DNA from: Helicobacter rodentium ATCC 700285
GTDB taxonomy: Bacteria > Campylobacterota > Campylobacteria > Campylobacterales > Helicobacteraceae
DNA: 64,000 nt
Assembly (NCBI RefSeq): GCF_000687535.1
Contig: NZ_JHWC01000005.1
Location: forward strand, 62,001 to 126,000
Direction: 5' to 3'
The position numbers and the translations under genes are program-made. Position 1 is the first letter of the stretch. The number at the start of each line of letters is the position of its first letter. The notes beneath the pieces were generated by a model. That model saw only the letters and a program-made list of their open reading frames with translations, was not told the DNA's origin and made no database searches. Below, one piece after another: positions 54,081-62,438 of the stretch.

Positions 54081-55037
54081 ATGAAAAAGTTTGGGCTAAT
54101 TGGTGTGGCAGGTTATATTGCCCCACGACATTTAAGGGCAATCAAAGAAACCAATAATGCGCTTTTGTGTGCATTAGACCCAAATGATAATGTGGGAATT
54201 ATGGATAGTTATTTTCCTAATGCGGATTTTTTTACAGAATTTGAACGTTTTGATAGACATATAGATAAGTTGCGGCGCAAAGGAGAAGGGGTGGATTTTA
54301 TCTCTATTTGTTCGCCAAACTATCTGCACGATAGCCATATTCGCTTTGGGCTTAGGAATAATGCCGATGTAATTTGTGAAAAGCCTTTAGTTTTAAATCC
54401 TTGGAATTTGGACGCATTAGAAACGATTGAGAAAGAAACACAAAGAAAGGTTTATAATATTTTGCAGTTGCGGCTACATAAAAGTATCATTGCATTAAAA
54501 GAGCAGATTCAACAAATCTTGGAAAAAGAACCCAATAAAGTTTTTGATGTGGATTTGACCTATATCACCTCAAGAGGTAAGTGGTATTTTGTTTCTTGGA
54601 AAGGCGATATAAGTAAGAGTGGTGGAGTGGCTACGAATATCGGAGTGCATTTTTTTGATATGCTTTCTTGGATTTTTGGGGAGGTGCGGGAGAGCCAAGT
54701 GCATTTATTAGACGCGCAGAGCGCAAGTGGAATCCTAGAGTTAAAACACGCAAGGGTGCGCTGGTTTTTATCTGTGGATTCTAAAACTTTACCTAAAGTG
54801 GCATTGGAGCAAGAGAAACGCACCTTTAGATTGATTAGTGTCAATGGTGAATCTGTGGAGTTTAGCGAGGGATTTACGGATTTACACACAGAGAGTTATA
54901 GAGATATTTTAAATGGTGGTGGGTTTGGATTAAAAGAGGCGAGAAATTCTATCCAAATCGTGCATAAGATTCGCAATTCCGAGCCTTTAGGGCTAGTGGG
55001 AGATTACCACCCCTTTTGTAAAACAATTTCAAAATAA
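54081..55037 (+). CDS. WbpB/WlbA-like UDP-sugar 3-dehydrogenase, set 2
   Basis: 318 aa, Gfo/Idh/MocA family. The N-terminus FGLIGVAGYIAPRHLRAIKETNN is the WbpB/WlbA signature; ICEKPLVLNPWNLDAL gives the EKP motif and SGGVATNIGVHFFDMLSWIFG the catalytic segment. In the GlcNAc3NAcA pathway the enzyme oxidises UDP-GlcNAcA at C3 to feed the WbpE aminotransferase. AAAGGAG precedes the ATG. It begins a tight run with WbpD- and WbpE-like genes. The C6 dehydrogenase (WbpA) is not in the window. Confidence 0.87.
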   Translation: MKKFGLIGVAGYIAPRHLRAIKETNNALLCALDPNDNVGIMDSYFPNADFFTEFERFDRHIDKLRRKGEGVDFISICSPNYLHDSHIRFGLRNNADVICEKPLVLNPWNLDALETIEKETQRKVYNILQLRLHKSIIALKEQIQQILEKEPNKVFDVDLTYITSRGKWYFVSWKGDISKSGGVATNIGVHFFDMLSWIFGEVRESQVHLLDAQSASGILELKHARVRWFLSVDSKTLPKVALEQEKRTFRLISVNGESVEFSEGFTDLHTESYRDILNGGGFGLKEARNSIQIVHKIRNSEPLGLVGDYHPFCKTISK

Positions 55038-55046
55038 AGGAATAAA

Positions 55047-55756
55047 ATGCAAAGATTCCACAAAATAGGTATTATCACCTATCAAGCACCCCATTTAAAG
55101 ACAGAGCAAGTTTTAAATCAGCTTTTGTCAAACCCTTTGTTAGAATCTGCGGGGGGGGGGGGGATTTTATAGTGTATGCTTTGCCTTTTAAGCCAAAAGA
55201 GGAGCAAGTGGTGTTGTTTGCACATAGACCAAGGCAGAATGAGGCAGTGAGTGCGGAGGAAATTGCGCAGCAATGGAAAATTCCTTATAAAATTTGTGCG
55301 AGTGATACCGAGATTCCAAATGAATGTGATATTTATCTTATCGCAGGGTGTGGAATCGTGTCTCAAGAGTGTTTAAAGGGTAAAAAGATTCTAAACGCAC
55401 ACCCCGGAATCATTCCAAATAGTCGTGGGCTAGATTCGTTTAAATGGGCAATTTTGGAGGATAGACCCTTAGGGGTTACTTTGCATTATATTGATGAAAA
55501 GATAGATTGTGGAGAAATTGTCTCTGTGTCGCCTACACCGATTTATCCAAGCGATACTCTGCATACACTCGCAAGGCGACATTATGAAAACGAAATTGCA
55601 ATGCTTGGTAATTTTGCATTGCATTTATCCAAGCCGCAGAATCCCTTTGCGGGGATTCTACAAACAAAAAGCACTAAAAGAATGAAACCCATAGAGGAAA
55701 AGGAAATGATGAATCATTTTGAAACTTATAAGCAAAAGTGGCAGTCCAATGTGTGA
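55047..55756 (+). CDS. Formyltransferase-family enzyme, third in window, phase-OFF in this copy
   Basis: The gene starts at ATG 55047 ([20 protein letters not shown]) and meets a G13 tract (55151-55163), after which this copy reads IL and stops at TAG 55170-55172. The rest is open in another frame: [19 protein letters not shown], then the catalytic [16 protein letters not shown] and [13 protein letters not shown], to 55756. G14 or G11 restores a protein of about 236 residues. An internal GTG at 55172 might give a truncated product without the N-terminal strand. It lies between WbpB- and WbpD-like genes, so formyl may replace acetyl on the same 3-amino sugar. Confidence 0.82.
55151..55163 (+). 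repeat. Poly-G tract, G13
   Basis: The longest tract in the window. It interrupts the third formyltransferase after 34 codons; G14 or G11 would be ON. Confidence 0.92.
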
Positions 55757-56339
55757 AAAGAGAGATTATTTTGCACACCACACCGCAGTGATTGACGCAA
55801 ATATAGAAATTGGCAAGGGCTGTAAGATTTGGCATTTTAGTCATATTTTAAGCGGAAGTGTGATTGGAGAGAATTGCTCCTTTGGGCAAAATTGCGTAGT
55901 GGGTCCAAATGTTAGAATCGGAAAAGGCGTGAAAGTGCAAAACAATGTGAGCATTTACGAGGGCGTAGAATGTGAGGATAATGTGTTTTTGGGACCTTCA
56001 ATGGTTTTTACTAATGTCATTAATCCGCGCAGTTTCATCAATCGCAGAGAGGAATTTCAAAAAACCTTACTTAAAAAGGGTTGTTCTATTGGGGCAAATG
56101 TTACGATTGTTTGTGGAATCACAATCGGGGAATATGCGCTCATCGGCGCGGGAGCTGTTGTCGTGCGTGATGTGCCTGACTTTGCGCTTGTTGTGGGGAA
56201 TCCTGCAAGGCAGATAGGTTGGGTGGATAAGGCAGGATTGCGTTTGGAGTTTGATAAAAACGGAATCGCACAAGATAGCTATGATAAGACGAAATATAAA
56301 TGCAAAGATTCTATTTTGGAGGTGTTAGATGAAAATTGA
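55749..56339 (+). CDS. WbpD/WlbB-like UDP-sugar 3-N-acetyltransferase, set 2
   Basis: A 196-aa beta-helix protein. Hallmarks: [61 protein letters not shown]-like segment and [17 protein letters not shown], all as in WbpD. It acetylates the 3-amino group of UDP-GlcNAc3NA. ATG at 55749 overlaps the formyltransferase by eight bases; the upstream ATG at 55719 is rejected. It overlaps the aminotransferase by 11 bases. Confidence 0.88.
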   Translation: MCEKRDYFAHHTAVIDANIEIGKGCKIWHFSHILSGSVIGENCSFGQNCVVGPNVRIGKGVKVQNNVSIYEGVECEDNVFLGPSMVFTNVINPRSFINRREEFQKTLLKKGCSIGANVTIVCGITIGEYALIGAGAVVVRDVPDFALVVGNPARQIGWVDKAGLRLEFDKNGIAQDSYDKTKYKCKDSILEVLDEN

Positions 56340-57447
56340 TTTTGCAAATTTAAAAGAATCTCACAAAGCGCATCAAGCAGAGATTGAAGAGGCGGTTTTA
56401 AGAGTATGTAGAAATGCGCAGTTTATAATGGGAAGTGAGATAGAATCCCTAGAGAAAGAATTAGCGGAGTTTGTCGGTGGAGGCTATGCAGTGAGTTGTT
56501 CTAGCGGAAGTTCTGCGCTACTACTTTCTTTAATGGCTTTAGGAATCAAGGCGGGAGACGAGGTGATTACCACGCCTTTTACTTTTATTGCAACTTCAGA
56601 AATGATTGCGCTTTTGGGGATTAAGCCTATTTTTGTGGATATATCCTTAGAGGATTATAATTTGGATTGCGACAGGATTGAGGAAGCAATCACGCCCAAG
56701 ACAAAGGCTATTTTAGCTGTTAGCCTCTATGGACAGCCACCAAACTTAGAAAAACTTGAAGCAATCTGCCAACAAAGGAATCTTAAATTAATTCTTGATG
56801 GCGCACAAAGCTTTGGAGCGGAGTTTTTAGGGCGCAAGGATTCCACATTTGGTGCGATTGCTACGACAAGCTTTTTTCCTGCTAAGCCTTTGGGTTGCTA
56901 TGGAGATGGAGGAGCGGTTTTTACCCAAGAGGAGAGTTTGGCAAAGAGAATTGCAAGTTTGAGACTGCACGGGGAGAAGTCAAGATATGTGCATCAATTT
57001 GTTGGAATCGGTGGGAGATTAGATGCGCTGCAAGCAGCGGTTTTGAGAATCAAATTAAAGTATTTTACGCAAGACATTGCAGCAAGAAATGAAGTTGCTA
57101 AACTTTATAGCCATTACTTAGAGGGAACAAATGTCATAATTCCTAAAGTTTTAGAGGGGAGAAGCAGTGTTTTTGCGCAATACACGATTCGGGTTAAGAA
57201 TCGCTCCGCATTGCAAGAGGTTTTAAAGGATAATGGAATCCCAAGTGCGATTCATTATCCTTTAGGTTTGCATTTACAACAATGTTTCGCTCCTTTGGGC
57301 TACAAAAAAGGTGATTTTCCAAATGCGGAATTAGCAAGCGAGGAAGTTTTAAGTCTGCCGATGAATCCTTATTTGAGCGACTCACAAATTGAGCAAATTG
57401 CACAAGTGGTAAAGGAGGCAAGTGCTAAGATTGGAATCCTAAACTAA
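56329..57447 (+). CDS. WbpE-like DegT/DnrJ PLP aminotransferase, set 2
   Basis: 372 aa. The PLP lysine is in [16 protein letters not shown] (about residue 186), the Asp in [13 protein letters not shown] (about 158), and the [18 protein letters not shown] substrate segment matches WbpE. It aminates the 3-keto UDP-sugar from the WbpB-like enzyme. Its stop overlaps the asparagine synthase start by one base (TAATG-type). Confidence 0.9.
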   Translation: MKIDFANLKESHKAHQAEIEEAVLRVCRNAQFIMGSEIESLEKELAEFVGGGYAVSCSSGSSALLLSLMALGIKAGDEVITTPFTFIATSEMIALLGIKPIFVDISLEDYNLDCDRIEEAITPKTKAILAVSLYGQPPNLEKLEAICQQRNLKLILDGAQSFGAEFLGRKDSTFGAIATTSFFPAKPLGCYGDGGAVFTQEESLAKRIASLRLHGEKSRYVHQFVGIGGRLDALQAAVLRIKLKYFTQDIAARNEVAKLYSHYLEGTNVIIPKVLEGRSSVFAQYTIRVKNRSALQEVLKDNGIPSAIHYPLGLHLQQCFAPLGYKKGDFPNAELASEEVLSLPMNPYLSDSQIEQIAQVVKEASAKIGILN

Positions 57448-59156
57448 TGTGTGGTATTTGCGGAGGGAATTATGCGCTAGAGATAGTGCAAAAGGCATCT
57501 GTTGCTATGCTTCATAGGGGCTTAGACGCAAAAGGGAGTTTTAGTGATGAGAAATTTTCCTTTGCGCACAATCGCCTAAGCATTATTGATTTACAAAGCG
57601 AGGCAAATCAGCCCTTTATTTCTCCCTATTGTCCGCATTTTGTGCTTGTTTTTAATGGAGAGATTTATAACTATTTGGAGCTAAAGGCGGAATTGAAAAG
57701 TCTCGGGATTCCGTTTTTTACGACAAGCGATACAGAGGTTTTGCTCCACTCTTACGCGCTTTGGGGAGAGAAATGTTTGCAAAAATTCAATGGGGATTTT
57801 GCGTTTTGCATTTATGATAAGCGCGATTCCTCCCTCTTTTTTGCGCGGGATAGATTGGGGAATAAGCCCTTGTTTTACGCGCTAAAAGGAGAGAAAATCT
57901 TTTTTGCTTCCGAGATTAAAGCGTTTTTAGCAGTGGAATCCTACGCGCTAGATTTGGAGGAAGTCTCCAAATGGTTGCTTTTTAGCAATGGGGATTCTAA
58001 AAAGAGCATTTATCAAGGAATCTTAAATTTTCCTCCCGCGCATTTTGCGCACTTTAAGCTTGGTGATAGGGAGCTAAAGTTTCAAAAATATTGGGATTTT
58101 GAGCCAGATTTTGAGGCGATTTCCAATGCGCCGAGTGATGCAAAGGCTTTGCAAAACGCGCTAGAGGAGTTGGAATCCCTGCTACAAGATTCTACTAGGA
58201 TGCGTTTGCGCTCTGATGTGCCTTTGGCTTTGTGCGTTTCTGGTGGGGTGGATAGCTCCATTTTGGCGCATTTCATCGCAAGAGAAAAAGTGGATTGTCG
58301 CTACTTTGGGTTAAACTTTAAGGACAATGCACAAGGCGATGAGAGTGCGCATATTAAGCAACTTGCGGAGGATTTAAAGATTCCAATCCATTTTGTTTCT
58401 CCAAGTTTGGATTCTATTGCAGAGGACTTGCAAAGCCTGTGTTATACGCAAGATGAGATTTTTCGTAGTTTTTCTGTTTATTCACAATTTTCGCTTTTCC
58501 GCTCCATTGCCCCTTATTGCAAGGTAAGCCTTGGAGGGCAGGGCGCAGATGAGCTTTTTGGGGGGTATTATCATCATATTGGACGCTTTTGTTTTGCGCA
58601 TTTTGAAGCTTTTAAAGAGCGCGTGAAACTCTATGGTAATGCAGCGTTTAAGGAATATGCTTTTGGGCTTAAATGTGCGCTAGATAGGGAGCTAAAGCTG
58701 CAATTATTCCAAGAGGATAATGCAAAAGATATAGAAAAATTGCAGAGCTTGGGGCTTCCAATTCCGACTTTAGAGAATCTTTTGGAGAGATTTTTGCCCG
58801 ATTTTTCGCAAGGGCTTTGGCTGGATACAATGGTTTTTAACCTCCCTAATCTCTTGCGCTATGAAGATCGCAATGCAATGGCATTTGGGATTGAGAATCG
58901 CACACCTTTTACGGATTATCGGGTAGTGGAGTTTGCCTTTAGGATTGCGGAGGGGTTTAAGGTGCAAAAGGGTTATAGTAAGTATCTTTTGCGTCTGCTT
59001 TTAGAAAAGCTTGGAAGTAAAAGCCTTGCTTGGCGGAGGGATAAAATAGGGTTTAGTGCGCCCGAGTTTTGCTTAATGCAAACTTTAGGGTATAATGCAA
59101 ACTCACTTTTGGATATTCGTTTGGCAATTTTAGAGACTTTAAAGGGTAGAATATGA
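57447..59156 (+). CDS. asnB: Asparagine synthase (glutamine-hydrolysing) family amidotransferase
   Basis: 569 aa. The N-terminal Ntn glutaminase has Cys2 as nucleophile (MCGICGG), HNRLSIIDL and FNGEIYNY. The C-terminal synthetase has the ATP loop CVSGGVDSSILAHF near residue 265 and LGGQGADELFGGYYHH near 355. In sugar clusters such enzymes (WbpS type) amidate the carboxylate of uronic acids. Next to a WbpB/D/E set that makes a diacylamino uronic acid, amidation of that sugar is more likely than bulk asparagine synthesis, but this is inference. It overlaps the DUF354 gene by four bases. Confidence 0.88.
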   Translation: MCGICGGNYALEIVQKASVAMLHRGLDAKGSFSDEKFSFAHNRLSIIDLQSEANQPFISPYCPHFVLVFNGEIYNYLELKAELKSLGIPFFTTSDTEVLLHSYALWGEKCLQKFNGDFAFCIYDKRDSSLFFARDRLGNKPLFYALKGEKIFFASEIKAFLAVESYALDLEEVSKWLLFSNGDSKKSIYQGILNFPPAHFAHFKLGDRELKFQKYWDFEPDFEAISNAPSDAKALQNALEELESLLQDSTRMRLRSDVPLALCVSGGVDSSILAHFIAREKVDCRYFGLNFKDNAQGDESAHIKQLAEDLKIPIHFVSPSLDSIAEDLQSLCYTQDEIFRSFSVYSQFSLFRSIAPYCKVSLGGQGADELFGGYYHHIGRFCFAHFEAFKERVKLYGNAAFKEYAFGLKCALDRELKLQLFQEDNAKDIEKLQSLGLPIPTLENLLERFLPDFSQGLWLDTMVFNLPNLLRYEDRNAMAFGIENRTPFTDYRVVEFAFRIAEGFKVQKGYSKYLLRLLLEKLGSKSLAWRRDKIGFSAPEFCLMQTLGYNANSLLDIRLAILETLKGRI

Positions 59157-60244
59157 TTTGGATTGATGTGGCTACGCCCAAATACGCAATGTTTTTTAGC
59201 GTGATGATTAAGGAGCTACAAAAAAGAGGACATAAATTGTTTGTAACTACGCGTTATGCTCCCAATTATACAGAGGCTAAGGAGATTTTGGAGTTACACA
59301 AGATTCCACATACCGTGCTTGGAGAATACGGCGGAGCAACTTTGCTAGAGAAGTTTGAGGCAAGAATCTTCCGCCAAAAAGAAATTTTGGATTTGTTTAA
59401 AGTGCAGGGCGTTCCTAGATTGCTAATCTGTGGCGCAGTCGTGGATAGTGTGCAAGTGGCGTATGGAATCGGGATTCCGGTGGTGAATATTTATGACACA
59501 CCTGCATTTACAAAACCCGGTGATGAGGAATGTCCGCGTGAATTAACCGCTGTTGCAAGGCTGACTTTGCCTTTTTCTAGGCTTTTTTTCTATCCCTTTG
59601 TTTTACCAAAAGAGTTAATGTTGCGTTTCGCGCTAGATGAATCCCAAATCGCTCCTTATCCTTTTATTGATGTGGCGTTGTGGATAAATCAGATTCAAAA
59701 GGAATCCAAAAATGATTTTAGAATCCGCTATGGACTAGATACGACAAAACCCACAATTCTTGTGCGTGAGGAGGAATATAAGGCGCATTATGTCAAAGAG
59801 CAAATCCCGGTGATTTATCAGGTGATTCCTTTGCTTAAACAAGCAATCCATGCAAATATTGTGATTATGCCAAGATATGAAAAAGATAGGTTAAAAAGAG
59901 ATTTTGGAGGAATCGCTACCATTTTGGAGGAGAAGCTAAAGCCCGAAGAGTTTTATCCCTTTATTGATTTGTTTATTGGTGGTGGAGGGACAATGAATTT
60001 AGAGGCAGTGTGTTATGGGATTCCAACAATCTCTACGCGTTCTCTTTGGCTGATTCACGACCAATATTTAATCAAACATAAACTAATGTTTTGGAGTCAG
60101 GATTGTGAGGAAATTGTGCGAATTGCTAAGGAAAATTTAGGCAGAAAAATAGAATCGCAAAGCTATTTTGTGCAAGGAGATTGTAATTTTAATACCATTA
60201 TTGACACAATAGAATCTAGGATTTTAAAGGAGAAAAAATGTTAG
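59153..60244 (+). CDS. DUF354-family putative glycosyltransferase-like protein
   Basis: 363 aa with the DUF354 layout: WIDVATPKYAMFFSVMIKELQKRGHKLFVTTR at the start in outline, VPVVNIYDTPAFTKPGDEE-like middle, FIDVALWINQIQ, TILVREEEYKAHYVKEQIP, and a GT-B-like donor segment FIDLFIGGGGTMNLEAVCYGIPTIST. The fold resembles MurG-type enzymes, so transfer of a sugar is plausible. ATGA overlap with asnB and a seven-base overlap with the next gene. Confidence 0.8.
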   Translation: MIWIDVATPKYAMFFSVMIKELQKRGHKLFVTTRYAPNYTEAKEILELHKIPHTVLGEYGGATLLEKFEARIFRQKEILDLFKVQGVPRLLICGAVVDSVQVAYGIGIPVVNIYDTPAFTKPGDEECPRELTAVARLTLPFSRLFFYPFVLPKELMLRFALDESQIAPYPFIDVALWINQIQKESKNDFRIRYGLDTTKPTILVREEEYKAHYVKEQIPVIYQVIPLLKQAIHANIVIMPRYEKDRLKRDFGGIATILEEKLKPEEFYPFIDLFIGGGGTMNLEAVCYGIPTISTRSLWLIHDQYLIKHKLMFWSQDCEEIVRIAKENLGRKIESQSYFVQGDCNFNTIIDTIESRILKEKKC

Positions 60245-61305
60245 GGGTGGCACTTTTGGGTTGCGGTAGAATCGCAGTGCGCCACGCGCAACTTTTAAGT
60301 AGTGGAGAGATTGCAGGGGCTAAGCTTGTTTGTGTGTGTGATATTGATAAAAGTCGCGCGGAATCCTTTGGAAAAAAACACAATGTGCCTTATTTTGTGG
60401 ATTTGGATTCTATGATGAAAGAGTGTAGCGATAAAATTGACATCGTATCCATTCTAACGCCTAGTGGCTGCCACGCACAAAACACCCTAGAAGTTGCGCC
60501 TTATAAAAAGCATATCATTGTAGAAAAGCCTATGGCTTTGACTTTGGAGGATGCCGATAAGATGATAGAAGCTTGTGATAAATTTGGGATTCGTCTTTTT
60601 GTTGTGAAACAGAATCGCTATAATCTCCCTGTGCAAAAATTGCGTGAAGCCTTAGAGGCTGGGCGGTTTGGTAAAATCGTGATGGGCAGTGTGCGGGTGC
60701 GTTGGTGTCGGGATAATGCGTATTATAAGCAGGATTCTTGGCGTGGCACTTGGGCGCAAGATGGCGGAGTATTTACAAATCAAGCGAGCCACCATATTGA
60801 TTTGTTGGAGTGGATGCTAGGCGATGTGGAAAGTGTGTTTGCAAAAAGTCGCACCGCATTAAGCGATATAGAGACAGAGGATACAGGGGTTGCTGTGTTG
60901 AAGTTTAAAAATGGAGCTTTGGGTGTGATTGAGGCAACCACTGCGACAAGACCAAAAGACTTGGAGGGTAGCCTTTCTATACTTGGAGAACTTGGAAGTG
61001 TAGAGATTGGTGGGTTTGCGGTGAATGAAATCAAGCATTGGAATTTTACAAACGCAATGGAATCCGACAAGGAAGTAATGGAAAAATATTCTGTGAATCC
61101 TCCAAATGTTTATGGATTTGGGCATAAGGAGTATTATTTGCATGTGGTGGATTCTATCTTAAATGGCACAAAGGCTTTGGTAGATGGGCTTGAGGGACGC
61201 AAAAGTTTGGAGTTAATCGTTGCAATGTATGAATCCATAGAGACAGGCAAGGAAGTGTTTTTGAGATTCCACCCGCAAAAATGCAAACTAGGACATAGAG
61301 AGTGA
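60238..61305 (+). CDS. WlbA/WbpB-like Gfo/Idh/MocA dehydrogenase, set 3
   Basis: 355 aa. Rossmann motif LLGCGRIAVRHAQLL, IIVEKPMALTLEDAD, and the family stretch VKQNRYNLPVQKLREALEAGRFG followed by VRVRWCRDNAYYKQDSWRGTWAQDGG, close to WlbA-type UDP-GlcNAcA 3-dehydrogenases. It is the third such oxidoreductase here and is paired with the acetyltransferase and aminotransferase that follow. Overlap of four bases with the next gene (GTGA). Confidence 0.87.
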   Translation: MLGVALLGCGRIAVRHAQLLSSGEIAGAKLVCVCDIDKSRAESFGKKHNVPYFVDLDSMMKECSDKIDIVSILTPSGCHAQNTLEVAPYKKHIIVEKPMALTLEDADKMIEACDKFGIRLFVVKQNRYNLPVQKLREALEAGRFGKIVMGSVRVRWCRDNAYYKQDSWRGTWAQDGGVFTNQASHHIDLLEWMLGDVESVFAKSRTALSDIETEDTGVAVLKFKNGALGVIEATTATRPKDLEGSLSILGELGSVEIGGFAVNEIKHWNFTNAMESDKEVMEKYSVNPPNVYGFGHKEYYLHVVDSILNGTKALVDGLEGRKSLELIVAMYESIETGKEVFLRFHPQKCKLGHRE

Positions 61306-61757
61306 AAAAATATCAGGCACAGATTCGGGAAGTGAAAGTGGGGGAGAATGTCAAGATTGTAGAACCTTGCAATCTCTATGAATGTGAGCTTGGAGATGAG
61401 GTATTTGTGGGTCCTTTTGTAGAGATTCAAAGCAATGTGAAAATTGGCAAAAGAAGCAGAATCCAAAGTCATAGCTTCATCTGCTCACTTGTAGATATTG
61501 GTGAGGATTGCTTCATAGGACACGGGGTAATGTTTATCAATGATTTATTTAAAGAGGGCAAACCTGCAGGTGGGGATTCTACAAAATACAAAGAAACAAA
61601 AATTGGGAATCGTGTGAGTATTGGCTCTAATGCCACGATTTTACCGGTGGATATTTGCGATGATGTCGTCATTGGCGCGGGAAGCGTGGTTACAAAAAAT
61701 ATCGTCCAAAAGGGGATTTATGCAGGGAATCCCGCACAATTTATTCGGGAATTATAA
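61302..61757 (+). CDS. Hexapeptide N-acetyltransferase, set 3
   Basis: A 151-aa beta-helix protein: VKVGENVKIVEPCNLYECELGDEVFVGPF in outline, SLVDIGEDCFIGHGVMFINDLF, KIGNRVSIGSNATILPVDICDDVVIGAGS and YAGNPAQFIREL. It resembles short acetyltransferases acting on 3-amino sugars (QdtC/WbpD type). The GTG start at 61302 overlaps the dehydrogenase stop. Confidence 0.83.
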   Translation: MKKYQAQIREVKVGENVKIVEPCNLYECELGDEVFVGPFVEIQSNVKIGKRSRIQSHSFICSLVDIGEDCFIGHGVMFINDLFKEGKPAGGDSTKYKETKIGNRVSIGSNATILPVDICDDVVIGAGSVVTKNIVQKGIYAGNPAQFIREL

Positions 61758-61766
61758 AGGAAAAAG

Positions 61767-62438
61767 ATGAGATTTGAAGAGATTGTAAGCAAAATAGAAT
61801 CGTATCGTGAAAGCTTAAAACAACAGGAAGCTTTGATAGAAGTCGTAGATTTTGGTGCAGGGAAGCCAGAGGAGAAGCGCACAAAGGAGCAAATGGAAGC
61901 GGGTGTTACACTAGAGATTCCGCTTTGTGAATTAGCGAAAATTGGTGTCAAACGCGAAAAAGCAGAAGTGATTTTTAAGATTTTTAACGATTTATCGCCG
62001 CAAAAAATCTTGGAGCTTGGCACTTGTTTGGGGTTTTCTAGCTCTTATATGGCGTATTTTGCGCCAAATGCTCAAATTTGGAGCATTGAGGGAAGCCCAA
62101 ATGTCGCGCAAATCGCTAAGGAAAATCATCAGTATTTTAATGTAAAAAACATTGAAGTTTTTATCGGACGCTTTGATAAAGTTTTGCCAAATCTCTTAGA
62201 AAAAATCAAGCTCCTTGACTTTGCTTTTATTGATGGACATCATAACAAAGAAGCTACAATTGCGTATTTTAAACAAATCCTTCCCTTTATGAAGCGGGGG
62301 GGGGGCGTTATGCTTTTTGATGATATTGCTTGGAGTAGTGGAATGCAAGAGGCGTGGAAAGAGATTTTGGAATCCCATTGCTACACAAAAGCGCAAGAGT
62401 TTGGCGAGGTTTGGAAAATGGGGGCATTATGGCTATAA
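61767..62438 (+). CDS. Class I SAM-dependent methyltransferase with poly-G tract, frame ON
   Basis: 223 aa. The SAM-binding motif I is ILELGTCLGFSSSYMAY near residue 80, with IWSIEGSPNVAQIA, FAFIDGHHNKEATI and MLFDDIAWS following. It resembles O-methyltransferases of the catechol/CmcI type. A G10 tract (62296-62305) replaces the usual KPGG turn before motif V with KRGGG; G11 would stop five codons later (after RYAF), removing the last 43 residues. In this copy the frame is open. It overlaps the next gene by ten bases. Sugar O-methylation is a reasonable guess. Confidence 0.82.
   Translation: MRFEEIVSKIESYRESLKQQEALIEVVDFGAGKPEEKRTKEQMEAGVTLEIPLCELAKIGVKREKAEVIFKIFNDLSPQKILELGTCLGFSSSYMAYFAPNAQIWSIEGSPNVAQIAKENHQYFNVKNIEVFIGRFDKVLPNLLEKIKLLDFAFIDGHHNKEATIAYFKQILPFMKRGGGVMLFDDIAWSSGMQEAWKEILESHCYTKAQEFGEVWKMGALWL
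62296..62305 (+). repeat. Poly-G tract, G10
   Basis: In the methyltransferase gene at codons 177-180; ON at this length. Confidence 0.9.
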
